From Nocardioides sp. JS614 (GTDB lineage: Bacteria; Actinomycetota; Actinomycetes; Propionibacteriales; Nocardioidaceae): a stretch of 64,000 nt of DNA. Below are positions 55,055 through 63,975 of the stretch, piece by piece. The position numbers and the translations under genes are program-made. Location: NCBI RefSeq assembly GCF_000015265.1, contig NC_008699.1, forward strand, positions 2,852,001 through 2,916,000. The letters run 5' to 3'. The notes beneath the pieces were generated by a model. That model saw only the letters and a list, made by a program, of their open reading frames with translations, was not told the origin of the DNA and ran no database searches. Position 1 is the first letter of the stretch; each line of letters starts with the position of its first letter.

Positions 55055-56122
55055 ATGAGAGACGTCGCCGTCGTCGGGTTCGCCCAGCGACAGATGCCCG
55101 TGTTCGACGGGTCCCCGACCTGCGTGGAGCTGCTGGTCCCGCTGTTCGCCGAGTGCTACGAGCAGACCGGCTGGACCCGGCGCGACATCGGGTTCTGGTG
55201 CTCGGGGTCCTCGGACTACCTCGCCGGACGCTCCTTCTCGTTCGTGTCGGCGGTCGACGCGATCGGCGTGATCCCGCCCGTGAACGAGTCCCACGTCGAG
55301 ATGGACCTGGCGTGGGCGCTGTACGAGGCGTGGCTCAAGATCCAGACCGGTGAGGTCGACACCGCGCTCGTCTACGCGTTCGGCAAGGCCTCGGCCGGCG
55401 TGCTGCGCCGTACCCTCGCCCTCCAGCTGGAGCCGTACACGATGACGCCGCTGTGGCCCGACACCATCTCGCTGGCGGGGCTGCAGGCCCGGGCAGGGAT
55501 CGACGCGGGCGTCTGGGACGAGCGGGCGATGGCCGAGGTAGCCAACCGGTCCCTGACCGACGCGGAGAAGAACGAGTACGCGATCCGCAAGGGCGGCTCC
55601 TCCGTCGAGGAGCTGCTGTCCCGGCCGATGTACGCCGACCCGCTGCGCAAGCACGACTGCTCCCCGGTGACCGACGGTGCCGCGGCGATCGTGCTCGCCG
55701 CCGGCGACCGGGCCCGCGAGGTGCGTGACCGGCCCGCCTGGATCGGTGGCCTGGCGCACCACATCGACCCGATCAGTGTCGGCACCCGCGACCTCACCCG
55801 GGCCCCGTCGGCCGCGCGGTCGGCAGCGGCGCTCGACCTCGACGGCGTCGAGGTGGCCGAGTTGCACGCGCCGTTCAGCCACCAGGAGCTGGTCCTGCGC
55901 CGCGAGCTCGGGCTCGCCGACGACGTCCGCGTCAACCCCTCCGGCGGCGCGCTCACGAGCAACCCGATGTTCTCCGCCGGGGGCATCCGCATCGGCGAGG
56001 CGGCGGCGCGGATCTGGTCCGGCGAGGCGTCGAAGGCCGTCGCGCACGCGACGTCCGGCCCCGCGCTGCAGCAGAACCTGCTCTGCGTCCTGGGCGCTAC
56101 TACCGAAGGGGCACCGAACTGA
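55055..56122 (+). CDS. ltp4: thiolase-fold steroid aldolase Ltp4
   Basis: 355 residues; GAGAGG lies upstream of the ATG. The SCP2-thiolase fold is visible (RDVAVVGFAQRQM, GEVDTALVYAFGKASAG, NPSGGALTSNPMFSAGGIRIGEAA). The segment where thiolases carry the nucleophilic cysteine reads PVNESHVEMDLAWAL, with no cysteine. That fits retro-aldolases rather than thiolases. In Rhodococcus, Ltp3 and Ltp4 are aldol-lyases for C24-branched sterol side chains. It shares one base with the ltp3 start (TGATG). Confidence 0.85.
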   Translation: MRDVAVVGFAQRQMPVFDGSPTCVELLVPLFAECYEQTGWTRRDIGFWCSGSSDYLAGRSFSFVSAVDAIGVIPPVNESHVEMDLAWALYEAWLKIQTGEVDTALVYAFGKASAGVLRRTLALQLEPYTMTPLWPDTISLAGLQARAGIDAGVWDERAMAEVANRSLTDAEKNEYAIRKGGSSVEELLSRPMYADPLRKHDCSPVTDGAAAIVLAAGDRAREVRDRPAWIGGLAHHIDPISVGTRDLTRAPSAARSAAALDLDGVEVAELHAPFSHQELVLRRELGLADDVRVNPSGGALTSNPMFSAGGIRIGEAAARIWSGEASKAVAHATSGPALQQNLLCVLGATTEGAPN

Positions 56123-57288
56123 TGACCAAGCAGCCCGCAGCGGTGATCGGGGTCGGCCAGACCCACCACCGCGCCAAGCGCGAGGACGTCTCGATGGCGG
56201 GTCTGTGCCGCGAGGCGATCGACCGTGCCCTGCTCGACGCGAACCTGAGCCTCGACGACATCGACGCGATCGTCGTCGGCAAGGCGCCGGACCTGTTCGA
56301 GGGCGTGATGATGCCCGAGCTGTTCCTCGCCGAGGCGCTCGGCGCCGTCGGCAAGCCGCTGCTGCGCGTGCACACCGCGGGCTCGGTCGGCGGCTCCACC
56401 GCGATCGTCGCCGCCTCGCTGGTGCAGGCCGGCGTGCACAAGCGCGTCCTGACCGTCGCCTTCGAGAAGCAGTCGGAGTCGAACGCGATGTGGGCGCTGT
56501 CGGTGCCGCTGCCGTTCAACATGCCGGTCCACGCCGGGGCCGGCGGCTACTTCGCCCCCCACGTGCGCTCCTACATCCGGCGCTCCGAGGCGCCCACGCA
56601 CGTCGGGGCGATCGTCGCGGCCAAGGACCGGCAGAACGCGCTGAAGAACCCCTACGCCCACCTGAAGAACCCGGACACCACGGTGGAGTCGGTGCTGGCC
56701 TCGCAGATGCTGTGGGACCCGATCCGGTACGACGAGACCTGCCCGTCGTCCGACGGCGCCTGCGCGCTGGTGATCGTGGACGAGGACACCGCCGCCGCGT
56801 CGCCCAACCCCGCGTGGATCCACGGCACCGCGATGCGGTCGGAGGCGACCACGGCCGCCGAGCGCGACCAGGTCAACCCGCAGGCCTCGCGCGACGCGGC
56901 CGCGGCACTCTGGAAGCAGGCCGGCATCACCGACCCGATCGAGGAGATCGACGCGGCCGAGATCTACGTGCCGTTCTCGTGGTTCGAGCCGATGTGGCTG
57001 GAGTCGCTCGGCTTCGCCGAGGCGAACGGCGGCGGCTGGCGGCTCACCGAGTCGGGCGGGACCGCGATGGACGGGCGGCTCCCGGTCAACTGCTCGGGCG
57101 GTGTGCTCTCGTCGAACCCGATCGGCGCCTCCGGGATGCTCCGCTTCGGCGAGGCCGCCCTCCAGGTCCGCGGCGCCGCCGGGGAGCACCAGGTCGACGG
57201 CGCCCGCCGGGCGCTCGGCCACGCGTACGGCGGCGGGTCGCAGTTCTTCGCGATGTGGGTCGTCGGCTCCGAGAAGCCCTCCAACTGA
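56122..57288 (+). CDS. ltp3: thiolase-fold steroid aldolase Ltp3
   Basis: 388 residues. PAAVIGVGQTHHRAKREDVSMAGLCREAID and VHTAGSVGGSTAIVAASLVQAG are the SCP2-thiolase N-terminal half; again the nucleophilic cysteine is absent (GSVGGS in place of a CxSG motif). The C-terminal half has LPVNCSGGVLSSNPIGASGMLRF and GHAYGGGSQFFAMWV. It probably forms a heteromer with Ltp4 and the DUF35 protein to release propionyl-CoA or a branched acyl unit from 24-branched chains. Last gene of the operon. Confidence 0.87.
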   Translation: MTKQPAAVIGVGQTHHRAKREDVSMAGLCREAIDRALLDANLSLDDIDAIVVGKAPDLFEGVMMPELFLAEALGAVGKPLLRVHTAGSVGGSTAIVAASLVQAGVHKRVLTVAFEKQSESNAMWALSVPLPFNMPVHAGAGGYFAPHVRSYIRRSEAPTHVGAIVAAKDRQNALKNPYAHLKNPDTTVESVLASQMLWDPIRYDETCPSSDGACALVIVDEDTAAASPNPAWIHGTAMRSEATTAAERDQVNPQASRDAAAALWKQAGITDPIEEIDAAEIYVPFSWFEPMWLESLGFAEANGGGWRLTESGGTAMDGRLPVNCSGGVLSSNPIGASGMLRFGEAALQVRGAAGEHQVDGARRALGHAYGGGSQFFAMWVVGSEKPSN

Positions 57289-57305
57289 CGGGCTAGAGTC
57301 GGGCC

Positions 57306-57620
57306 ATGGGTGACGTCGTCGCATTCCCGGTCCCGCCGCAGCGGCCGGCGGCATCCGAGCCGGAGCCGCTGTGGCGCGAGGCGGTCGGCTACGAGCTGCG
57401 CGAGGAACGGCGTACGGCGGGCCGCACGCTGGCCGACGTCGCCGGGGCGGCCGGGGTGTCGACGCAGTACCTCTCCGAGGTCGAGCGCGGCCGCAAGGAG
57501 CCGAGCTCGGAGGTGCTCGGGGCCGTTGCCGGTGCGCTCGGCCTGCGCCTGGTCGACCTCACCTCGCGGGTGAGCCGGCGGCTGAGCCGGGTCAGCGGCC
57601 CGGTCTGCCTGGCGGCCTGA
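57306..57620 (+). CDS. XRE-family regulator of the ClgR/PopR type
   Basis: 104 residues. The helix-turn-helix reads GYELREERRTAGRTLADVAGAAGVSTQYLSEVERGRKEPSSEVLGAVAGALGL; the SEVERGRKEPSSE recognition region is typical of ClgR, and of PopR in Streptomyces, regulators of clpP operons. The C-terminus ends in a hydrophobic tail, GPVCLAA, which could act as a degradation signal, as ClgR and PopR are themselves Clp substrates. It is convergent with the clpP pair, 12 bases away. It follows ltp3 by only 17 bases. Confidence 0.82.
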   Translation: MGDVVAFPVPPQRPAASEPEPLWREAVGYELREERRTAGRTLADVAGAAGVSTQYLSEVERGRKEPSSEVLGAVAGALGLRLVDLTSRVSRRLSRVSGPVCLAA

Positions 57621-57632
57621 CGGACCCGCCGC

Positions 57633-58238
57633 TCATCGGTTGACCTTCTTCCGGCTGTCCAGGACGGCGTCGGCCAGCCCGTACGCCACCGCCTGCTCCG
57701 CGGAGAGAACCAGGTCCCGGTCGGTGTCGGCGTGCACCTGGGCCACCGACCGGCCGGTGTGCTCGGCCAGGATCTCCTCCATCGCGGTCCGCAGCCGCAC
57801 GATCTCCTTGGCCTGCAGCGCGAGGTCCGGCAGCGTGCCCTGCCCACCGCCGGAGGGCTGGTGCAGCACCACTCGAGCCCGCGGCAGCACGGTCCGGCTG
57901 CCGGGCTCGCCGCCGGCGAGCAGCACCGCGGCGGAGGAGGCGGCCTGGCCGACGCACGTCGTACCGACCGGGGACCGGACGAACTGCATGGTGTCGTAGA
58001 TCGCGAGCATCGCCGTCACCGAGCCGCCGGGCGAGTTGAGGTAGAGGCTGATCGGCTGGTCCGGGGCGTCGGACTCCAGGTGGAGGAGCTGGGCGATGAC
58101 CACGTTGGCGACCCCGTCGTCGATCTCGGTGCCGACGTACACGATCCGGTCGGTCAGCAGCCGGCTGTAGATGTCCACGGCCCGCTCGCCGCGCGCGGTC
58201 CGCTCGACCACGCTGGGGATGGTGTAGGTGCTCACCAT
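57633..58238 (-). CDS. clpP: ATP-dependent Clp protease proteolytic subunit, second of pair
   Basis: 201 residues. Catalytic triad Ser101 (GQAASSAAVLL), His126 (VVLHQPSGG) and Asp175. YLNSPGGSVTAMLAIYDTMQ is the family's processing-loop region. It starts two bases after the stop of the first clpP. The pair probably forms a mixed ClpP tetradecamer fed by ClpX or ClpC. With the adjacent PopR-like gene it resembles the accessory clpP3P4 system of Streptomyces rather than the essential clpP1P2-clpX operon; clpX is not next door. Confidence 0.93.
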   Translation of the reverse strand: MVSTYTIPSVVERTARGERAVDIYSRLLTDRIVYVGTEIDDGVANVVIAQLLHLESDAPDQPISLYLNSPGGSVTAMLAIYDTMQFVRSPVGTTCVGQAASSAAVLLAGGEPGSRTVLPRARVVLHQPSGGGQGTLPDLALQAKEIVRLRTAMEEILAEHTGRSVAQVHADTDRDLVLSAEQAVAYGLADAVLDSRKKVNR

Positions 58239-58240
58239 GC

Positions 58241-58843
58241 TCACCTCAGCCCGAACGAGGGTGCCGGGCGCGCGGGTGTCACCGCGGACACGTCGGTGAG
58301 GACCCGGTCGACGAAGCCGTACTCGCGGGCCTGCTCGGCGGTGAACCAGCGGTCCCGCAGCGAGTCCCGCTCGATCACCTCGACGGGCTGGCCGGTGTGC
58401 TCGGCGATCAGGCCGGTCATCACGTTCTTGGTGTGCTCGAGGTTCTCGGCCTGGATCTCGATGTCGATCGCGGTGCCGCCGATCCCGGCGGAGCCCTGGT
58501 GCATCAGCACCCGCGAGTGCGGCAGCGCGTAGCGCTTGCCGGGGGTGCCGGCCGAGAGCAGGAACTGGCCCATGCTGGCGGCGAGGCCCATCGCCAGGGT
58601 GCTGACGTCGTTCGGGATCAGCCGCATGGTGTCGTAGATGGCGAGCCCGGCGCTCACCGAGCCGCCGGGTGAGTTGATGTAGAGCGCGATGTCGCGGTGG
58701 GGGTCCTCCGCCGAGAGCAGGAGCAGCTCGGCGCAGAGCTTGTTGGCGATGTCGTCGTCGACCTGCTGGCCGAGCACGATGATCCGCTGGTGCAGCAGCC
58801 GGTCGGCCGCGGACAGGCCGGCGAGCGCGGGTGTCTGGGTCAT
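58241..58843 (-). CDS. clpP: ATP-dependent Clp protease proteolytic subunit, first of pair
   Basis: 200 residues. Catalytic triad Ser90 (GLAASMGQFLLS), His115 (RVLMHQGSAG) and Asp164 (RDRWF). IALYINSPGGSVSAGLAIYDTMR is diagnostic. The N-terminus (RLLHQRIIVLGQQVDDDIANKLCAELLLL) matches mature ClpP. It leads a two-gene operon and is preceded by a ClgR-type box at 58882-58900. Divergent from map. Confidence 0.93.
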   Translation of the reverse strand: MTQTPALAGLSAADRLLHQRIIVLGQQVDDDIANKLCAELLLLSAEDPHRDIALYINSPGGSVSAGLAIYDTMRLIPNDVSTLAMGLAASMGQFLLSAGTPGKRYALPHSRVLMHQGSAGIGGTAIDIEIQAENLEHTKNVMTGLIAEHTGQPVEVIERDSLRDRWFTAEQAREYGFVDRVLTDVSAVTPARPAPSFGLR

Positions 58844-58881
58844 GGCTCGAGCCTGCGGCGTACGCCGTCGGGATCCCAGCG

Positions 58882-58900
58882 GATCCGCTGTCGGCGGATC
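58882..58900. promoter_or_regulatory. ClgR/PopR-type box upstream of the clpP pair
   Basis: A perfect 7-5-7 palindrome, GATCCGC-TGTCG-GCGGATC. On the minus strand its centre reads CGCCGACAGCG, which fits the ClgR core CGCYNANRGCG. It is 39 bases upstream of the first clpP start. A second palindrome, CTGCC-CTC-GGCAG, follows at 58900-58912. The neighbouring XRE protein is the obvious candidate to bind here. Confidence 0.6.
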
Positions 58901-58946
58901 TGCCCTCGGCAGAGGAGCCACGGCCCCGCTGGATAGGGTCGCCCCC

Positions 58947-59714
58947 ATGATCGAGCTCCGCACCCCCGCCCAGATCGAGCAGATGCGCCCCGCCGGCAGG
59001 TTCGTCGCCGACGTGCTCACCGCGCTCGCCGAGAAGGCGGACGTCGGGGTCAACCTGCTGGAGCTGGACGCGCTGGCCCACTCGATGATCCGCGAGTGCG
59101 GCGCGGAGTCCTGCTACATCGACTACCACCCGTCGTTCGGCGCCTCACCGTTCGGGAAGGTGCTGTGCACGTCGGTGAACGACGCGGTCCTGCACGGCCT
59201 CCCCCACGACTACCGGCTCGCGGACGGCGACCTGCTCAGCGTCGACTTCGCCGCGAACGTCGACGGCTGGGTGGCCGACTCGGCCCTGAGCGTGGTCGTC
59301 GGCACCCCGCGCCCGGAGGACCTCGACCTGATCGAGGTGACCTCCCGCGCGCTCGACGCCGGCATCGACGCGGCCCGGCCGGGCAACCGGCTCGGCGACG
59401 TCTCCGCCGCCATCGGCGACGTCGCGCGCGCCGCCGGGCTGGGGATCAACCTCCAGTTCGGCGGGCACGGGGTCGGCCGCACGATGCACGGCGAGCCGCA
59501 CGTGTCCAACGACGGCCGTCCCGGGCGCGGGCTGAAGCTGCGCCCCGGCCTGGTGATCGCGATCGAGCCGTGGTTCCTGCACACGACCGACGAGATCTAC
59601 ACCGACGACGACGGCTGGACCCTGCGCAGCAAGGACGGGTCCCGGGGCGCGCACATGGAGCACACGGTGGCGATCACCGAGGACGGCCACGTCGTACTGA
59701 CGGCTCGCGCCTGA
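58947..59714 (+). CDS. map: methionine aminopeptidase (type I)
   Basis: 255 residues. Metal ligands of the pita-bread fold are visible: VDFAANVDGWVADSAL (Asp), GGHGVGRTMHGEPHV (His), IEPW (Glu) and MEHTVAI (Glu). The N-terminal RTPAQIEQMRPAGRFVADVL and CTSVNDAVLHGLP are typical. It removes the initiator methionine. It is a stand-alone copy, not beside adk/secY, so it is probably the accessory map found in many actinobacteria. It is divergent from clpP and convergent with cyp125. Confidence 0.93.
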   Translation: MIELRTPAQIEQMRPAGRFVADVLTALAEKADVGVNLLELDALAHSMIRECGAESCYIDYHPSFGASPFGKVLCTSVNDAVLHGLPHDYRLADGDLLSVDFAANVDGWVADSALSVVVGTPRPEDLDLIEVTSRALDAGIDAARPGNRLGDVSAAIGDVARAAGLGINLQFGGHGVGRTMHGEPHVSNDGRPGRGLKLRPGLVIAIEPWFLHTTDEIYTDDDGWTLRSKDGSRGAHMEHTVAITEDGHVVLTARA

Positions 59715-59733
59715 GCGAGCCCCGGCTCAGGCG
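59708..59733. terminator. bidirectional hairpin between map and cyp125
   Basis: The 9-base arms CGCCTGAGC and GCTCAGGCG pair perfectly around an eight-base loop. The map stop lies in the left arm and loop side (59712-59714), and the cyp125 stop lies in the right arm (59727-59729). Its placement at the exact meeting point of two convergent genes supports shared termination. Confidence 0.6.
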
Positions 59734-60968
59734 TAACGGACCTGGAGGTCCTTGATGCCGTTGACCCAGGAGTGCCGCAGCCGCTTCGGCTCGGCGAGCT
59801 TGGTGATGTCGGGCGCGTAGTCGGCGATCGCGTTGAAGATCGCCCGCATCTCCTGGCGGGCCAGGTTGTGGCCCAGGCAGTAGTGCGCACCGTGCCCGCC
59901 AAAGCCCAGCTGCGGGTTCGGGTCGCGCAGGATGTTGAAGGTGTAGGGGTCCTCGAAGACGTCCTCGTCGAAGTTCGCGCTGGCGTAGAACAGCGCGGCC
60001 CTCTGGCCCTTCTTGAACCGCACCCCGCCGAGCTCGACGTCGCTGAGGGCGGTGCGCTGGAAGACGCTGACCGGGGTGGCCCAGCGGACGATCTCGTCGA
60101 CCATCGTGGCCGGCCGGTCGTTCTTCCAGATCTCCCACTGCTCGGGGTTGTCGAGGAAGGCGTTCATGCCGTGGGTGATCGCGTTGCGGGTGGTCTCGTT
60201 GCCGGCGACCGCCAGCAGGATCACGAAGTAGCCGAACTCGTCGTCGGTCAGGCCGCGCTCACCCTTGTGGGCGTTGATCAGCTTGGTGATCAGGTCGTCG
60301 CGGGGGTTGGCCTGCCGGTCCGCGGCCAGCATCATCGAGTAGCCGAGGATCTCGGCCGCGGCGACCTCGTTCTCGCCGGCGTAGTCCGGGTCCTCGCCTG
60401 CGAGCATCTGGTTGGACCACTCGAAGAGCTTGTGCCGGTCCTCCTGCGGCACGCCGATCAGGTCGGCGATCGCCTGCAGCGGGAGCTCCGCAGCGACCTC
60501 CTCGACGAAGTTGCCGGTGCCGCGCGCGACGGCCTCCTTCATGATCGTCGTGGCCCGCTGGACCATGGTGTCCTCGAGCTCGGCGATCGAGCGCGGCGTG
60601 AAGCCGCGCGAGACGATCCCGCGGGTCGCGGTGTGCTCGGGCGGGTCCTGGTTGATCAGGATCACCCGCTGGAGCTCGACCTGCTCGCGCGCCATCTCCC
60701 CGGGGAACCGGATGATCGCGCCGTTCTCGTACGTCGACCAGTTCTTGCTGTCCTTCGAGATCGCGGCGACGTCCTCGTGGCGGGTGACCGCGTAGTAGCC
60801 GGTGCCGGCCTCCTCGGCGAAGCCGCTGCGCGGCTCCCACGGCTGTTCGATCCAGGTGATCGGCGCGTGCCGGCGCGCGGCGCGGAACTCGTCGTGCGGG
60901 ATCGCGCGCTGGATCAGGTCCGGGTCGGTGAAGTCGAAACCCTCGGGGAGGACGTCGGATGCGGTCAC
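59727..60968 (-). CDS. cyp125: cytochrome P450 CYP125 (steroid C26-hydroxylase)
   Basis: 413 residues from a GTG with GGGAG upstream. I-helix AVAGNETTRNAITHGMNAF; heme loop LGFGGHGAHYCLGHNLARQE with ligand Cys364; C-terminus KRLRHSWVNGIKDLQVRY, which is close to mycobacterial CYP125 (SGWLNGIKHWQV). It oxidises the terminal methyl of cholesterol-type side chains to the C26 acid, the substrate of FadD19. It is divergent from fadA5, exactly as Rv3545c is from Rv3546, with two KstR-type sites between them. Confidence 0.92.
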   Translation of the reverse strand: MTASDVLPEGFDFTDPDLIQRAIPHDEFRAARRHAPITWIEQPWEPRSGFAEEAGTGYYAVTRHEDVAAISKDSKNWSTYENGAIIRFPGEMAREQVELQRVILINQDPPEHTATRGIVSRGFTPRSIAELEDTMVQRATTIMKEAVARGTGNFVEEVAAELPLQAIADLIGVPQEDRHKLFEWSNQMLAGEDPDYAGENEVAAAEILGYSMMLAADRQANPRDDLITKLINAHKGERGLTDDEFGYFVILLAVAGNETTRNAITHGMNAFLDNPEQWEIWKNDRPATMVDEIVRWATPVSVFQRTALSDVELGGVRFKKGQRAALFYASANFDEDVFEDPYTFNILRDPNPQLGFGGHGAHYCLGHNLARQEMRAIFNAIADYAPDITKLAEPKRLRHSWVNGIKDLQVRYA

Positions 60969-60991
60969 TGGAGCTCCCTCAGCTGGCTGGC

Positions 60992-61005
60992 TGTAACACG
61001 TTCTA
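60992..61005. promoter_or_regulatory. KstR-type operator proximal to cyp125
   Basis: TGTAACACGTTCTA matches TnnAACnnGTTnnA at every fixed position. It lies 23 bases from the cyp125 start. Confidence 0.8.
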
Positions 61006-61054
61006 GTGACAGAGACTACATACCGAAGGTACGCAGGGGAAGGTTGTCCAGGAC

Positions 61055-61068
61055 AAGAACGTGTTCTA
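61055..61068. promoter_or_regulatory. KstR-type operator proximal to fadA5
   Basis: AAGAACGTGTTCTA matches the consensus at all but the first base, and the core AGAAC-GT-GTTCT is a perfect palindrome. It lies 10 bases before the fadA5 ATG. Together with the site 63 bp away it gives each divergent gene its own operator. Confidence 0.8.
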
Positions 61069-61078
61069 GTTTTGTCCC

Positions 61079-62245
<1,167 letters not shown>

Positions 62246-62286
62246 GGGGTCGGGCGGCGTTGCGGCTTGGCCAGTGAAACCGGCGC

Positions 62287-63168
62287 CTACGCCCCGTACA
62301 CCGGCTCCGGGGCGGGCGCGGCGGCGAGAAGGGCACGCACCGCCGGGCCGACCTCGGCCGCCTCCCACCTGCGGCCGAGGTCGTTCTTGGGGCCGTGGGC
62401 CCAGCCGGTCTCGACGGTGATGGTCGAGCCGTCGATCTCGATCACCCGCCCGGTGACGTCGCCGGCGTCGGCCGACGCCAGCCACGCGACGATGGGCGAG
62501 TTGTCCTCGGGCATCGCCATCGCCGAGGTGTCGAACGCGCCCTCGGTCATCCGGGTCCGCGCCACCGGGGCGATCGCGTTGACGGTCACGCCGTACCTGC
62601 CGAGCTCCTGGGCGGCGACCAGGGTGAGCCCGGCGATGCCCGCCTTGGCCGCGGAGTACGTCGCCTGGCCGACCGAGCCCTGGAGGCCGGCTCCGGACGA
62701 GGTGTTGATGACCCGGGCCGCACGCGGCCGCCCCGCCTTCGCCTCCGCCCGCCAGTAGGCGCCGGCGTGGCGCAGCGGCGCGAAGTGCCCCTTGAGGTGC
62801 ACCCGGATCACCGCGTCCCACTCCTCCTCGGCCGTGTTCACCAGCATCCGGTCGCGCACGAACCCGGCGTTGTTCACCAAGACGTCGAGCCCGCCGTACG
62901 TCGAGACCGCCTGCTGGACCATCGCCGCGGCCTGGTCGAAGTCCGCGACGTCGGCGGTGTTGACCACCGCCCGGCCACCGGCGGCCTCGATCTCGGCGAC
63001 GACCGACTCGGCCGGGGTCTCACCGGACTCCTCACCCGCCAACGAGACGCCGTAGTCGTTCACGACCACGGCGGCGCCGTGCCGGGCGAGCTCGAGTGCG
63101 TGCGCGCGGCCGATGCCGCGGCCCGCGCCGGTCACGATCGCGACCCGACCTTCCAACAATGACGACAT
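62287..63168 (-). CDS. SDR oxidoreductase (Rv3548c-like)
   Basis: 293 residues. Cofactor motif VAIVTGAGRGIGRAHALELARHGAAVVVNDYGVSL; LVNNAGFVRDRMLVN; catalytic serine in INTSSGAGLQGS and YSAAK. The NDYGVSLAGE segment is shared with peroxisomal multifunctional-enzyme-type hydroxyacyl-CoA dehydrogenases, so it probably oxidises a 3-hydroxyacyl-CoA of a steroid intermediate. It begins one base into the stop of the upstream SDR (TGATG). In M. tuberculosis Rv3548c and Rv3549c have the same order next to fadA5. Confidence 0.88.
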   Translation of the reverse strand: MSSLLEGRVAIVTGAGRGIGRAHALELARHGAAVVVNDYGVSLAGEESGETPAESVVAEIEAAGGRAVVNTADVADFDQAAAMVQQAVSTYGGLDVLVNNAGFVRDRMLVNTAEEEWDAVIRVHLKGHFAPLRHAGAYWRAEAKAGRPRAARVINTSSGAGLQGSVGQATYSAAKAGIAGLTLVAAQELGRYGVTVNAIAPVARTRMTEGAFDTSAMAMPEDNSPIVAWLASADAGDVTGRVIEIDGSTITVETGWAHGPKNDLGRRWEAAEVGPAVRALLAAAPAPEPVYGA

Positions 63169-63938
63169 CACGGCCCCTTCGAGACGATGTTCGAGACGAC
63201 GAGGAAGGCGGGTGGCTCTCCCCCGCCGTGGCAGGCGAGGCTCGCCCCGGACACGTACGACGCCAGGTCGCTGGCCAGGAACGCCGCGACGTTCCCGACC
63301 TCGATCGGGTCCGCCATCCGGCCGAGCGGGATCGTCTGCTCGATCGCGGCTACCGAGACGTCGTCCCCGTAGTGGTCGCCGGTCTGCTCGGTCCGGCACA
63401 GCCCCACGTCGATCGCGTTCACGCGTACCTTGGGCGCCCACTCCATCGCGAGCGAGGCGGTGAGCGAGTCGAGGCCGGCCTTGGCCGCGCCGTACGCCGC
63501 GATCGTCGGCGCCGGGCGGTTCGCGGAGACCGAGGAGATGTTGACGATCACCCCGCCCGCGTCCTGCTGCTGCATCACGGCGTTCGCGGCCTGCGCGCAC
63601 ACCAGCGGCGCGAGCAGGTTGAGCCCGACGATCTTCTCGTGGAACCGCGGCGACGCGGTCGCCGCGTCGCTCGCGGGCGCTCCCCCGGCGTTGTTGACCA
63701 GTACGTCGAGCCGGCCGTGCGACTCGGCCACGGACGCGACGAGCGCCTGCACCGCGTCGGCGTCGCGCACGTCGCAGGCCCGGTGTGTCGTCCCCGGCAC
63801 CGGCTCGACGTCCGAGCGCGAGCAGGTGACGACCGAGGCGCCGGCGGCGAGCAGCGACCGGGTGATGCCGAGCCCGATGCCGCGCGTCCCGCCCGTGACG
63901 AGCGCGACGCGTCCGGTGAGGTCCACGGCCAGCGACAT
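63168..63938 (-). CDS. SDR oxidoreductase (Rv3549c-like)
   Basis: 256 residues. Motifs: VALVTGGTRGIGLGITRSLLAAGASVVTCSR, LVNNAGGAPAS, VNISSVSANRPAPTIAAYGAAKAGL (catalytic Ser and YxxxK), and a C-terminal SGASLACHGGGEPPAF. It would be an NAD(P)-linked dehydrogenase in lower-pathway (C/D ring) steroid breakdown, by synteny with Rv3549c. First gene of a two-gene operon reading away from the KstR2-like site at 63950-63967. Confidence 0.88.
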   Translation of the reverse strand: MSLAVDLTGRVALVTGGTRGIGLGITRSLLAAGASVVTCSRSDVEPVPGTTHRACDVRDADAVQALVASVAESHGRLDVLVNNAGGAPASDAATASPRFHEKIVGLNLLAPLVCAQAANAVMQQQDAGGVIVNISSVSANRPAPTIAAYGAAKAGLDSLTASLAMEWAPKVRVNAIDVGLCRTEQTGDHYGDDVSVAAIEQTIPLGRMADPIEVGNVAAFLASDLASYVSGASLACHGGGEPPAFLVVSNIVSKGP

Positions 63939-63949
63939 GGGACGAGCAT

Positions 63950-63967
63950 ACCAAGCAAGTGTTAGGT
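63950..63967. promoter_or_regulatory. KstR2-like operator between the SDR operon and the last gene
   Basis: ACCAAGCA-AG-TGTTAGGT is an imperfect palindrome (6 of 8 arm positions). The first 14 bases match the KstR2 consensus AnCAAGnnCTTGnT at 8 of 10 fixed positions, and the reverse strand does equally well. It sits between divergent starts at 63938 and 63976, where the KstR2 regulon begins in mycobacteria (Rv3549c/Rv3550). Confidence 0.55.
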
Positions 63968-63975
63968 TGGGTGCC

